Positions 7,750 to 18,233 of a stretch of DNA of 64,000 nucleotides are shown piece after piece. The translations under genes were made by a program, and so were the position numbers. Under the pieces are notes generated by a model. That model was not told the DNA's origin. It saw only the letters and a program-made list of their open reading frames with translations, and searched no databases. The stretch covers positions 1,860,001 through 1,924,000 of the forward strand of contig OY970236.1 of the NCBI GenBank assembly GCA_963714155.1, in the 5' to 3' direction. Numbering within the stretch: the stretch's first letter is position 1; the number at the start of each line of letters is the position of its first letter. The DNA comes from VRUE01 sp963714155 (GTDB lineage: Bacteria > Actinomycetota > Thermoleophilia > Solirubrobacterales > 70-9).

Positions 7750-8126
7750 GAGAGCAGCACCTCGGGGTGGCTGTCGACGGCGACGATCTCGTTGCTCTCG
7801 CCGACGTGGACGACGACCGGCGAGTAGGTCTCGAGGTCACTCTCGTCGTAGGCGCCGAAGGTGCCGACGATGATCTTGTGACCGGGGCGGGTCAGGTGGG
7901 CGGCGGCGCCGTTGACCTGCATCGTGCCCGAGCCGGGCTCGCCGTCGATTACGTAAGTGACGAAGCGGGCGCCGTTGTCGATGTCCCAGACGTGGACCTG
8001 CTCGTTGGTGATCATGTCCGCGGCGGCCATCAGCTCAGTGTCGATCGTGATGCTGCCGACGTAGTCGACATCACAGTCGGTCACCGTCGCCCGGTGAATC
8101 TTGGACTTGAGCATCTGCCTCTGCAT
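7746..8126 (-). CDS. panD: Aspartate 1-decarboxylase
   Basis: Makes beta-alanine for pantothenate. It is a pyruvoyl enzyme that self-cleaves between Gly24 and Ser25, seen here in DYVGSITID; the conserved KSKIHRATVT and NGARF segments are present. At 126 residues it has the usual length. ATG at 8126 has AGGAG seven bases upstream, which decides the start over an internal Met five codons later. It is the middle gene of panC-panD-panB. Confidence 0.97.
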   Translation of the reverse strand: MQRQMLKSKIHRATVTDCDVDYVGSITIDTELMAAADMITNEQVHVWDIDNGARFVTYVIDGEPGSGTMQVNGAAAHLTRPGHKIIVGTFGAYDESDLETYSPVVVHVGESNEIVAVDSHPEVLLS

Positions 8127-8156
8127 CAGTTCTCCTGTCAGCTCATGGTTGAGGGT

Positions 8157-9053
8157 TCAAGGCTCGATGAGGACGTTGTCGATCAGGCGAGCACCGCCCA
8201 CCGGGGCGGCAATCGCGATCAGCACCGGCCGGTCGCCCAGCTCGGTGACGGGGGAAAGGTCTTCGGCGTCGCGCGCCTCCAGGTACTCGGGCTCGATCCC
8301 GGCTGCCCGCAGCTCATCCCGAGCCGCCTCCAGGGCGGCGCTGAGCCCTTGGCTGGACGCGATCGCCCCGGCGGCGCGCAGCGCCCGCGAGAGCGCGGTC
8401 GCGCGCTGGCGCTCGCTCGAATCGAGGTAGGCGTTGCGCGAGCTCAGCGCCAGACCGTCGGGCTCGCGCACCGTCGGCAGAACCTCGATGCGCAGCGGGA
8501 AGTCGAGGTCGCTGACCATGCGACGAATAACGGCGGCCTGCTGAGCGTCCTTCTGTCCGAAGTAGGCGATGTCCGGCCCGACCGAGTTGAAGAGCTTGGC
8601 GACAACCGTGGTGACGCCGCGAAAGTGCTCGGGCCCGCGCCGCGAGCGATCGCCGTCGAGAACCTCGGTCAGGTCACCCTCGACCGCCACGTAGGTGGCA
8701 AAGCCATCGGGATAGACAGCCTCGACCGGCGGGGCGTAGACGAAGTCGGCGCCCGCCTCGGCGGCCAGCCGCAGGTCGCGCTCCTCGTCGCGTGGATAGC
8801 GATCGAGATCCTCGCCCGGCCCGAACTGGGTCGGGTTGACGAAGAGGCTCATCACGACCACGTCGCACTCGGTCCGAGCGGCCCGCAAAAGCGAGAGATG
8901 ACCCTCGTGGAGATAGCCCATCGTCGGCACTAGGCCGATCACACTGTCCCCGCGGCGAGCCGGCCCCAGGGCAGAGCGAAGCTCATCCTTGTCGCGAAGG
9001 AGCGTCACGTCGCCTTGTGCGTGTGAAGAATCGACGAGTTCCAGGAGGCTCAT
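8157..9053 (-). CDS. panC: Pantothenate synthetase (pantoate-beta-alanine ligase)
   Basis: Condenses pantoate and beta-alanine with ATP. The nucleotidyltransferase fold carries VPTMGYLHEGHLSLL (HxGH-type ATP site near 45-55), FVNPTQFGPGEDLDRYPR, the pantoate-binding HFRGVTTVVAKLFN, AYFGQKDAQQ and the KMSKS-like LSSRNAYL. The 298 residues are normal, with an N-terminal extension of about 18 residues before the first strand. It is the first gene of a panC-panD-panB set, so the whole branch from ketoisovalerate and aspartate to pantothenate (apart from ketopantoate reductase) is encoded together; coaE lies elsewhere in the window. Confidence 0.97.
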   Translation of the reverse strand: MSLLELVDSSHAQGDVTLLRDKDELRSALGPARRGDSVIGLVPTMGYLHEGHLSLLRAARTECDVVVMSLFVNPTQFGPGEDLDRYPRDEERDLRLAAEAGADFVYAPPVEAVYPDGFATYVAVEGDLTEVLDGDRSRRGPEHFRGVTTVVAKLFNSVGPDIAYFGQKDAQQAAVIRRMVSDLDFPLRIEVLPTVREPDGLALSSRNAYLDSSERQRATALSRALRAAGAIASSQGLSAALEAARDELRAAGIEPEYLEARDAEDLSPVTELGDRPVLIAIAAPVGGARLIDNVLIEP

Positions 9054-9104
9054 GGGTCCATGCCCTTCGGGTCACGGCCGTCTCCGGATTATAGGCACTC
9101 CCGC

Positions 9105-9130
9105 GTGACGAATCGAGCGGATTTCGTCAC
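9105..9130 (-). terminator. Hairpin 3' of the hexapeptide acyltransferase gene
   Basis: GTGACGAA (9105-9112) pairs with TTCGTCAC (9123-9130), the second arm overlapping the stop codon of the acyltransferase. It is short and has no clear T-run, so terminator function is only likely. Confidence 0.45.
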
Positions 9131-9708
9131 AGAGTGCTGCCAACCGGCTTTGCAGGTGCCCCGGCCGCGATCGTGCCGTCGGGCAAGTCGCGGTTGACCA
9201 CGGAGTTTGCGCCAATAACGCAGCGATCGCCGATCGTGACGCCGCTGGCGACCACGCAGTTGACGCCGAACCAGCAGTTGGAGCCGATCTTGACCGGGCC
9301 CTTCGTGGTGAATCCTTGCTGCGTGATCGGCGTATCCGGGTCGTCGAAACGATGCGCCGAGTCGCCGACGAAGCAGCCGTTGGCGAACATCGTGTGAGCG
9401 CCGATCTCGATTGACTCCAGCGCCGCCAGCATCGTGTTGCGGTTGAGGAAGCAGCCGGCGCCGATCTCGATTCGCGCCTCGGGAGCGAGCGTCAGCCAGC
9501 AGCCAGGCTCGAGCAGAGTGCCTTCGCCGATGCGCAGGCGGCCCTCGTCGAGCGCCTCCAACGCCTCGCCCTCCAGCGGCTGGCGAACGAAGAAGCCGCC
9601 GCGGGCCGCGTGCCGGGCCAGGCGCCAGCGCCGCCCGGGTCGCCGGTTGCGCTCATACCAGCGCCGCTTCGCCCACCAGATCCGCCAACCCTTCTGCTCG
9701 CCGGCCAC
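9127..9708 (-). CDS. Left-handed beta-helix (hexapeptide repeat) acyltransferase
   Basis: The 193-residue product ends in tandem hexapeptide repeats (RIEIGAGCFLNRNTML, ESIEIGAHTMFANG, GPVKIGSNCWFGVNCVV, VTIGDRCVIGANSVV), forming a trimeric beta-helix. The motif GDSAHRFDDPD in the loop and the late PAKPVG are typical of maltose/galactoside O-acetyltransferase-like (LbH_MAT-like) enzymes that use acetyl-CoA. The substrate is not known. I place the start at GTG 9708: further upstream in-frame starts would run into the divergent ROK gene. The first 40 residues are very basic. Confidence 0.8.
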   Translation of the reverse strand: MAGEQKGWRIWWAKRRWYERNRRPGRRWRLARHAARGGFFVRQPLEGEALEALDEGRLRIGEGTLLEPGCWLTLAPEARIEIGAGCFLNRNTMLAALESIEIGAHTMFANGCFVGDSAHRFDDPDTPITQQGFTTKGPVKIGSNCWFGVNCVVASGVTIGDRCVIGANSVVNRDLPDGTIAAGAPAKPVGSTL

Positions 9709-9744
9709 CCGCTTAGCTTTCCAGACTCGGCATAGACTGAGCGG

Positions 9745-10704
9745 GTGGCAGATCTGCGCGGCGGTATCGACCTTGGCGGGACGAAGATCCAGACGGCGAT
9801 CGTCGAGGCCGGCGGAGAAGTGCTCGGCGAAGCGCGACACCCCACCCCCACGTCCGGGGAGCCCGAAGACGTCGCAACGGCAATGGAGGGCGCCCTGCGC
9901 GAGGCTGCCTCAGCTGCCGGCGTCGAACCAGGAGACCTCGAAGGTATTGGGGTCGGCTCACCGGGCGACGCCGACGGCAAGACCGGCGTCGTCAGTGGCG
10001 CCCGCAACCTTCCCGGCTGGGAGGGCAGCTTCCCACTCGGCGAGACGCTCTCGCAAGCGCTTGGCGCGCCAGTGCGGGTCGGCAACGACGTCCAGGTCGC
10101 AACCGAAGCCGAGTTCCACCTCGGAGCCGGGCGTGAGTTCCAGAGCCTGATCGGCGTCTTCTGGGGCACCGGCGTCGGCGGTGGCATCGTCCTCGACGGC
10201 AAGCCCTGGATTGGACGCGGTGCCGCCGGGGAGATCGGCCACATGGTCGTCAAGCGCGGCGGTGCCAAATGCCCCTGCGGGCGCAGGGGTTGCATGGAGG
10301 CCTACGCCGGGCGCTCGGCGATGGAAGCCGAGGCGCGCCGCGAGCACGAGGAAGGGACCAAGACCGACCTCTTCAAGCTGATGCACAAGCACGACAAAGA
10401 TCGCCTGACCAGTGGCATCTGGCAGCGCGCCCTCGACCACGGCGATCACCTCGCCGAGAAGCTGATCGACCGGGCGATCGAGGCGCTCGGCACCGGGGTC
10501 GCCTCAGCGGTCAACCTGCTCGACCCTGAAGCCGTGATCATCGGCGGCGGGCTCGGCGTCCGCTTCGGCGAGCGCTACATGGACCCGCTCACCGCAGAGA
10601 TGGACAAGCACCTCTTCGTCAACGAACGCCCACCGGCGATTCGCGTCGCCTCCCTCGGCGACCTCGGCGGCGCGATCGGCGCCTCACTGCTCTTCGCGAA
10701 GTAG
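9745..10704 (+). CDS. ROK-family sugar kinase (glucokinase-like)
   Basis: Phosphorylates a hexose with ATP. GIDLGGTKIQTAIVE at 7-21 is the first phosphate-binding motif. GVGSPGDAD, GNDVQVATEAE with the catalytic Asp, and the ROK zinc motif GHMVVKRGG...CPCGRRGCMEAYAG (about 164-190) follow. The 319 residues match bacterial glucokinases, and no N-terminal DNA-binding domain is present, so it is an enzyme rather than a NagC-type repressor. The start is GTG. It faces the acyltransferase gene across 36 bases and converges on the sugar importer xylFGH. Confidence 0.9.
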   Translation: MADLRGGIDLGGTKIQTAIVEAGGEVLGEARHPTPTSGEPEDVATAMEGALREAASAAGVEPGDLEGIGVGSPGDADGKTGVVSGARNLPGWEGSFPLGETLSQALGAPVRVGNDVQVATEAEFHLGAGREFQSLIGVFWGTGVGGGIVLDGKPWIGRGAAGEIGHMVVKRGGAKCPCGRRGCMEAYAGRSAMEAEARREHEEGTKTDLFKLMHKHDKDRLTSGIWQRALDHGDHLAEKLIDRAIEALGTGVASAVNLLDPEAVIIGGGLGVRFGERYMDPLTAEMDKHLFVNERPPAIRVASLGDLGGAIGASLLFAK

Positions 10705-10708
10705 GCAC

Positions 10709-10751
10709 GCGCCCTCCCTTAGCCACCTCTGCGGTAGTCAAGGGAGGGCGC
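10709..10751. terminator. Bidirectional terminator-like hairpin between the ROK kinase and xylH
   Basis: A 12-base perfect stem (10709-10720 with 10740-10751, GCGCCCTCCCTT and complement) lies between the converging gene ends. The 19-base loop can form a further short stem. Each arm ends in TT or AA facing inward only, so there is no classical U-tract. It may belong to the palindrome series. Confidence 0.65.
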
Positions 10752-10754
10752 TCG

Positions 10755-11975
10755 CTAGACCCGGCCTACCTGCTGGCGTTGGCGGCGGGCTATCGCGTCG
10801 ACGATCACGGCCAGCAGCAGGACGCCCCCGGTGACCATGAACTTGACCGCCGAGGAGAGCGCGAGCAGGTCCATGCCGTTGGCGATCGAGCCGATCACGA
10901 GGGCGCCGAGGAGGGCGGTCCAGACCGCGCCGCGGCCACCGAAGAGGCTCGTGCCGGCGATCACCGGGCCGGCAATCGCCAGCAGCAGCAGTTCGCTGCC
11001 GCCGGAGCTCTGGTTGACCGCAAGCAGGCGCGAGGCGGCGAGGATGCCGCCGATCGCCGCCATCGTGCCCGAGAGAGCAAAGACCGCGATGCGGATCTTG
11101 TCGACTCCGATACCGGCACGGCGCGCTGCCTCGGCGCTACCGCCAACGGCGAACACGTGGCGACCGAAACGGGTGCGCTTGGCGACGTATTCAAAGCCGG
11201 CGACGAAGGCAAGCAGGATCAGCAGCGCCAGCGGCACACCGCGATCGGAGTTGAGGACTGCGACGGCGACGAGTGTGACTACGGCGACAAGCGTGATCCG
11301 CACCAGCAGCGGGGTCACACTCTCCCCCGTAAGCCCATGGGCGATGCGGCTGCGATAGCCGGCAAGCAGGACCCCCGCATAGCCAGCGATCACGACCACC
11401 GCGATGACCCAACCGACGGCATCTGAGTAGAAGGTGTTGGCGAGGCCGGTGATCTTGGGATCGTTGATGTTGATCGAGCCGGTCGATCCCAGGACCTGCA
11501 GCAGGGCACCTTGCCAGGCCAGCAAGCCGGCCAGGGTGACCACGAATGAGGGCACGCCGAAGCGGCTGAACACCGACCCCTGCAACAGGCCGATCGCGGT
11601 GCCGACGAGGATCGCGGCCAAGATCGCCAGATAGGGGCTCCAGCCGTGCTGGACGTTGAGCACGGCCATCACCGCCGCGGCGAGCCCGCTGACGGCACCG
11701 ACCGAGAGGTCGATCTCACCGAGCAGCAGCACGAAGACGATGCCGATCGAGATCAAGCCGACGGCGGTGATCTGCAGCATCAGGTTGGTCAGGTTCTCGG
11801 CCGAGAGGAAGCGATCGTTCTCGAACTGGAAGATCGCCCAGATCACCGCCAGGCCCAGCACCACCCGCAGTGAAGCCAGGTCGCCCTGGACGAAGCGCCT
11901 CAGCGCACCGGCGCCGGCGCCCGCCTCATCCTGTGGCTGTCCCGCCGCAGGCGGCGCGCTTTCGGCAGCGTTCAT
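10755..11975 (-). CDS. xylH: Xylose-type sugar ABC transporter permease
   Basis: Permease of a carbohydrate uptake transporter-2 (CUT2) system. The 406 residues include about ten hydrophobic helices and the family motifs GEIDLSVGAVSGLAA, GVPSFVVTLAGLLAWQG and AVGGSAEAARRAGIGVDKIRI, with RAVWTALLGALVIGSIANGM-like segments near the C-terminus. The length and split of the loops match XylH rather than RbsC. Its start overlaps xylG by four bases. It should form the membrane channel for the XylF-type binding protein encoded upstream. Confidence 0.93.
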   Translation of the reverse strand: MNAAESAPPAAGQPQDEAGAGAGALRRFVQGDLASLRVVLGLAVIWAIFQFENDRFLSAENLTNLMLQITAVGLISIGIVFVLLLGEIDLSVGAVSGLAAAVMAVLNVQHGWSPYLAILAAILVGTAIGLLQGSVFSRFGVPSFVVTLAGLLAWQGALLQVLGSTGSININDPKITGLANTFYSDAVGWVIAVVVIAGYAGVLLAGYRSRIAHGLTGESVTPLLVRITLVAVVTLVAVAVLNSDRGVPLALLILLAFVAGFEYVAKRTRFGRHVFAVGGSAEAARRAGIGVDKIRIAVFALSGTMAAIGGILAASRLLAVNQSSGGSELLLLAIAGPVIAGTSLFGGRGAVWTALLGALVIGSIANGMDLLALSSAVKFMVTGGVLLLAVIVDAIARRQRQQVGRV

Positions 11976-12784
11976 TGCGGCTCCGTCCCGTCGCCCTCGT
12001 CACTTGCCCTCACCGCGCTGTCGCCGCCGTTTCCCCCGGCGCCGGTGATCGCAGCAACGACGTGCTCCTCGGTGGTCCCTTCGGTCTGGAAGTCACCGGC
12101 GGTCCGCCCCAGTCGCAGGACGACGATACGGTCGGCGACCTCGAAGACATTGGCCAGGTTGTGGCTGATCACCACCACCCCGAGCCCGCGCTCGCGCAGG
12201 CGCCCGATCAGCCCCAGGACCTGCTTGGTCTGCGGTACCCCGAGGGCAGCGGTCGGCTCGTCGAGCAAGACCACCTTGGGCTCGCCGAGCAGCGAACGCG
12301 CCACCGCCACTTGCTGGCGCTGGCCACCCGACAGCGTGCCCACCTCGGATCGCACACTGGGAATCGTCACCGCCAGGCTGGAAAGCAGCTCCGCCGCCCG
12401 GTGCTCCATCTTGGCCTCGTCGAGCTGGCGCGTCAGCTGCGCCGGGCCGCCGGAGATCGCCTCCTGCCCGAGGAAGATGTTGGCGACGACGTCGAGGTTG
12501 TCGCAGAGCGCAAGGTCCTGGTAGACGGTCGCGATGCCCAGCGCCGTCGCATCCTGAGGCCGGGAGATCGTCACCGCTTCCCCGCCGAAGCGGATGCTTC
12601 CCGCATCCGGCGAGTGGATGCCGGCAATCGTCTTCACCAGGGTCGACTTGCCGGCACCGTTGTCGCCGACGAGGGCGACCACTTCGCCTTTGCCGACGCC
12701 GAAGTCGACCCGGTCCAGTGCTTGGACCGGGCCGAACCTCTTGCTGACCCCGTCGATCTCAAGCAACGGGGCGTCGGCGTTCAT
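11972..12784 (-). CDS. xylG: Sugar ABC transporter ATP-binding protein, single-domain XylG type
   Basis: Energises the sugar importer. Walker A GDNGAGKS is at 40-47, the signature LSGGQRQQVAVARSLL near 160 and Walker B VVLLDEPTAAL near 180. Classical XylG or RbsA proteins hold two ABC domains (about 500 residues); this one has a single domain (270 residues) plus a Gly/Asp/Glu-rich tail of about 25 residues, so it must act as a homodimer. Single-domain versions are common with actinobacterial XylF-like systems. Confidence 0.92.
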   Translation of the reverse strand: MNADAPLLEIDGVSKRFGPVQALDRVDFGVGKGEVVALVGDNGAGKSTLVKTIAGIHSPDAGSIRFGGEAVTISRPQDATALGIATVYQDLALCDNLDVVANIFLGQEAISGGPAQLTRQLDEAKMEHRAAELLSSLAVTIPSVRSEVGTLSGGQRQQVAVARSLLGEPKVVLLDEPTAALGVPQTKQVLGLIGRLRERGLGVVVISHNLANVFEVADRIVVLRLGRTAGDFQTEGTTEEHVVAAITGAGGNGGDSAVRASDEGDGTEPQ

Positions 12785-12802
12785 CTGCCTGATCCGCCTT
12801 AC

Positions 12803-13900
12803 CTAGGAGATCCCAGCTTCCTGACAGGCCTTCGCGTAGGGCCCGGTGCAGAGTTCTTCCGGCGTGATGAATTCGTCTTTGATCACCGTCTGTTTGATGT
12901 TGTCTTTGGTGACGGCAACCGGTTCGAGCAGGATCGACGGCACCTTGCCCGCTTCGTTGTCGAGTTCATCGGTGACTTTGTCCTGGGGGATTTCCTTGCC
13001 TTCGGCCAGGTCGATAGCGATTTCGGCGCTGATCGAGGCCTGCGGCTTGATCGCCTTGTAGACGGTCATGTACTGCTGACCGACGAGGATCCGCTGCACG
13101 CCCGCGACGGTCGCGTCCTGACCGGTCGTCGGTCGTTCTTCGGGGTCGATGCCGGCTGACTTCATCGCCGCGATCGCGCCCCCACCGGTGTCGTCGTTGG
13201 CTGCGTAGACGCCGGCAAAGCCGTCTTTGCCGATCGCCGTGATCGCCTGCTGCATCTCGTTCTGGGCGTTGGTCGCCGACCATTCCGGCGTGTCGTATTC
13301 CTTGGCGATCTCAACACCACTGGCTTCGAACCCTTTGTTCGAGCCCTCCTTGAAGAGGGCCGCATTGCTGTCGGCCGGATCACCGTTGATCTTCACGATC
13401 GGGCCTTTGGGGCTGCCGTCTTCTTTCAACTTTTCGGAGAGCGATTCGGCCTGCAGTTCGCCGACCCTTACGTTGTCGAAGGAGACGTAGACCGCCACTT
13501 CAGCGCCAAGGATCAGGCGGTCGTAACTGAGCACGGGAACGCCCTGCTGGTCGGCCTTCTGAACACTTGCCGCGGCCGAGGCCGCATCGACCGGGTCGAG
13601 CACCAAAACATCGGCGCCCTGGGTCAGGGCCGCTTCAACCTGGCTCTGCTGCTTGGAGGCGTCCTCGGTTGCGTTGCTGTAGAGGATTTCGCAATCCGAG
13701 CAGAGGTCTTTGACCTTTTCTTCGAAGTACGGCCGATCAGCAGACTCGTAACGGGGAGTCTGGTTCTCGGGCAAAAGCAGCGCGATCTTGAGGCCGCCAC
13801 CGCCGTCATCGTCGCTGCCTCCGCACCCGGCCGCTACCGCAACCGCCACCAACAGGACGCCAGCCGCAAGAGCGAAACTCTTCAAAGCTGATCTGGACAT
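12803..13900 (-). CDS. xylF: Xylose-type sugar-binding lipoprotein
   Basis: Substrate-binding component of the CUT2 importer. An N-terminal signal peptide ends in a lipobox LVAVAVAAGC (Cys26), so it is anchored outside the membrane. The mature protein is a type I periplasmic-binding fold: LKIALLLPENQTPRYESADR, DVLVLDPVDAASAAASVQKA, SYDRLI, VSFDNVRVGELQA, TGQDATVAGVQRILVGQQYMTVYK, all close to XylF/ChvE. AAAGGAGA precedes the start. It is first in xylF-xylG-xylH. Xylose is the likely but unproven ligand. Confidence 0.93.
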   Translation of the reverse strand: MSRSALKSFALAAGVLLVAVAVAAGCGGSDDDGGGGLKIALLLPENQTPRYESADRPYFEEKVKDLCSDCEILYSNATEDASKQQSQVEAALTQGADVLVLDPVDAASAAASVQKADQQGVPVLSYDRLILGAEVAVYVSFDNVRVGELQAESLSEKLKEDGSPKGPIVKINGDPADSNAALFKEGSNKGFEASGVEIAKEYDTPEWSATNAQNEMQQAITAIGKDGFAGVYAANDDTGGGAIAAMKSAGIDPEERPTTGQDATVAGVQRILVGQQYMTVYKAIKPQASISAEIAIDLAEGKEIPQDKVTDELDNEAGKVPSILLEPVAVTKDNIKQTVIKDEFITPEELCTGPYAKACQEAGIS

Positions 13901-14021
13901 AGGGCTCTCCTTTCAAAGGCCCCTGCCCTTAACCCCGCTGTACCCGCCCAGCGGGAATTCCACTCTAACCGTAGCGCTCGACACCCGTAAGCGCTACAGG
14001 TTTCTTCTCAAAGGTGCGGTA
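13901..14021 (-). promoter_or_regulatory. xylF upstream region with two inverted repeats (candidate operator)
   Basis: Two palindromes lie in the gap between the uvrA end and the xylF start. GTAGCGCT/AGCGCTAC spans about 13972-13998 with an 11-base centre, and CCCGCTG/CAGCGGG spans about 13936-13957. The first has the size and symmetry of a LacI-type operator; equally it could terminate uvrA. No consensus -35/-10 stands out. Confidence 0.45.
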
Positions 14022-16898
<2,877 letters not shown>

Positions 16899-16961
16899 TG
16901 CGACCGATTCTACGCAGACGAACAGATGTTCCCCTGGACTTCCCGCAAGCAGCGGCTTTTC

Positions 16962-17699
16962 TCAGTAGAGAACGGTGGCGAGGCGGCGACGGTAGGCGAT
17001 CGCGGTGGGATCACCGGGGTCAAGGTCGGTGAGGATGCCGATGACGGCGCGGCGCAGTTGCTCGCGGCTGTTCTCGTCGGCGCCAGGCATTTGCTCGAGC
17101 AGCAAATCGAGCGCGACTGAAGTCTCACCACGGTCGAGTGCATCGAAGGACGCGGCGGCGATCCCGCGCTTGGCCAGGTCGATCCGGGCGGCGATGCCGG
17201 CGGCGGCGAAATCTCCCTCATGGCCCTCGACCGCGCTGAGGGCGTCGTCCTCCGCCCCGCGCTCGAGGCGCTTGCGGGCAAGTGCCACGGCGATATCGGC
17301 GCGGCGTGGCTCGAGTTCGGCGGCCTCACGCAGGGAGAGTTCGTCGCCGGCGGCGAGCAGCTCGTCGGCGCGTGACGGGAGCAGCGAGTCGAAGAGCTCA
17401 TCGACCTTCGCCTTCGGCACCGCGCCGACGAATTCGTTGACGACCCCTCCGTCGCGGAAGGCCTTGACGGCGGGGATGCCCTGGATGCCGAAGCGGGCCG
17501 AGAGTCCCTGGTTGGCGTCGACGTCGACCTTGGCCAGCAGCACCCGACCGCCGCGGCTCGCCTCCGCCGCTTCCAGTGCCGGCCCCAAGGTTCGACATGG
17601 CCCACACCACTCGGCCCAGAAGTCGACTACGACAGGGGTCTGCTGCGAGAGCTCGATCACATCGCGGTCGAAAGTCGCCTCGCTGACGTCGACGGCCAT
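16962..17699 (-). CDS. Thioredoxin-TPR protein (YbbN/CnoX-like)
   Basis: A 245-residue fusion of an N-terminal thioredoxin domain with the intact redox site WCGPC (31-35) and a C-terminal helical repeat domain resembling the TPR region of YbbN/CnoX, a holdase that protects proteins from oxidative damage. GIQGIPAVKAFRDGGVV is the cis-Pro region. I start at the ATG 17699 because MAVDVSEATF begins the fold; an upstream in-frame ATG would add 43 residues with no domain character and overlap the divergent gene. Confidence 0.9.
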   Translation of the reverse strand: MAVDVSEATFDRDVIELSQQTPVVVDFWAEWCGPCRTLGPALEAAEASRGGRVLLAKVDVDANQGLSARFGIQGIPAVKAFRDGGVVNEFVGAVPKAKVDELFDSLLPSRADELLAAGDELSLREAAELEPRRADIAVALARKRLERGAEDDALSAVEGHEGDFAAAGIAARIDLAKRGIAAASFDALDRGETSVALDLLLEQMPGADENSREQLRRAVIGILTDLDPGDPTAIAYRRRLATVLY

Positions 17700-17820
17700 G
17701 GGCTCAGGATATTCAGCCTCGTCCCGGAGCCCGCTTCCCCACTTGGTTAAGCCTTCTTGCGCATCGCGGCGGACGGGACTAGCGTCATCAGCAGGCGGGG
17801 TCAGCAACAGAGGAGGAAAT

Positions 17821-18198
17821 ATGTCCAATGTCGATGCCGCCCGCGCCAGCTATGAAGCCTTTGGCCGTGGTGACCTGGAAGCGCTGAAGGAGATGCTGGC
17901 CGAGGACAGCACCTGGCTCACATCCGACGAGCTGCCGCTTGGCGGTGAAACCCAGGGCCGGGACGCGATCCTGGGGAACTTCACCCAGATCCCCAACTAC
18001 TGGTCGTCGTTCAGCGTCGAGCCAGAGGAGTTCATCGACGCCGGCGAGTGGGTGATCGTGAGGGGAACGCAGAAAGCTGGCCACGACGGCGACAGCTTCG
18101 AGGCGCCCTTCGCCCACCTGATGAAGTTCGCCGACGGCAAGATCGTGCGCGGCGAGTTCTACGCCGACAGCGCCAAGGCAGCGAAGGTCCTGGCCTGA
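17821..18198 (+). CDS. SnoaL/NTF2-like small protein
   Basis: The 125 residues match the SnoaL-like cone fold: ARASYEAFGRGDLEALKEMLAEDSTWL, then a long beta sheet ending FAHLMKFADGKIVRGEFYADSAKAAKVL. Family members range from polyketide cyclases to isomerases and stress proteins, so no reaction is assigned. GAGGAGG six bases before the ATG is among the strongest ribosome binding sites in the window. The gene is divergent from the thioredoxin-TPR gene. Confidence 0.85.
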   Translation: MSNVDAARASYEAFGRGDLEALKEMLAEDSTWLTSDELPLGGETQGRDAILGNFTQIPNYWSSFSVEPEEFIDAGEWVIVRGTQKAGHDGDSFEAPFAHLMKFADGKIVRGEFYADSAKAAKVLA

Positions 18199-18209
18199 CC
18201 CAAGGCTCC

Positions 18210-18233
18210 GGCGGGGGTCGTCAGGCCCCCGCC
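18210..18233. terminator. Bidirectional terminator between the NTF2-like gene and uvrB
   Basis: GGCGGGGG (18210-18217) pairs exactly with CCCCCGCC (18226-18233) across an 8-base loop, between two converging genes; the uvrB stop codon lies inside it. No T-run follows on either side. Confidence 0.6.

Noticed and set aside
10709..10751. Assigning the ROK/xylH hairpin firmly to the palindrome families
   Set aside because: Its core shares nothing clear with the others, and its position between converging genes fits an ordinary terminator.
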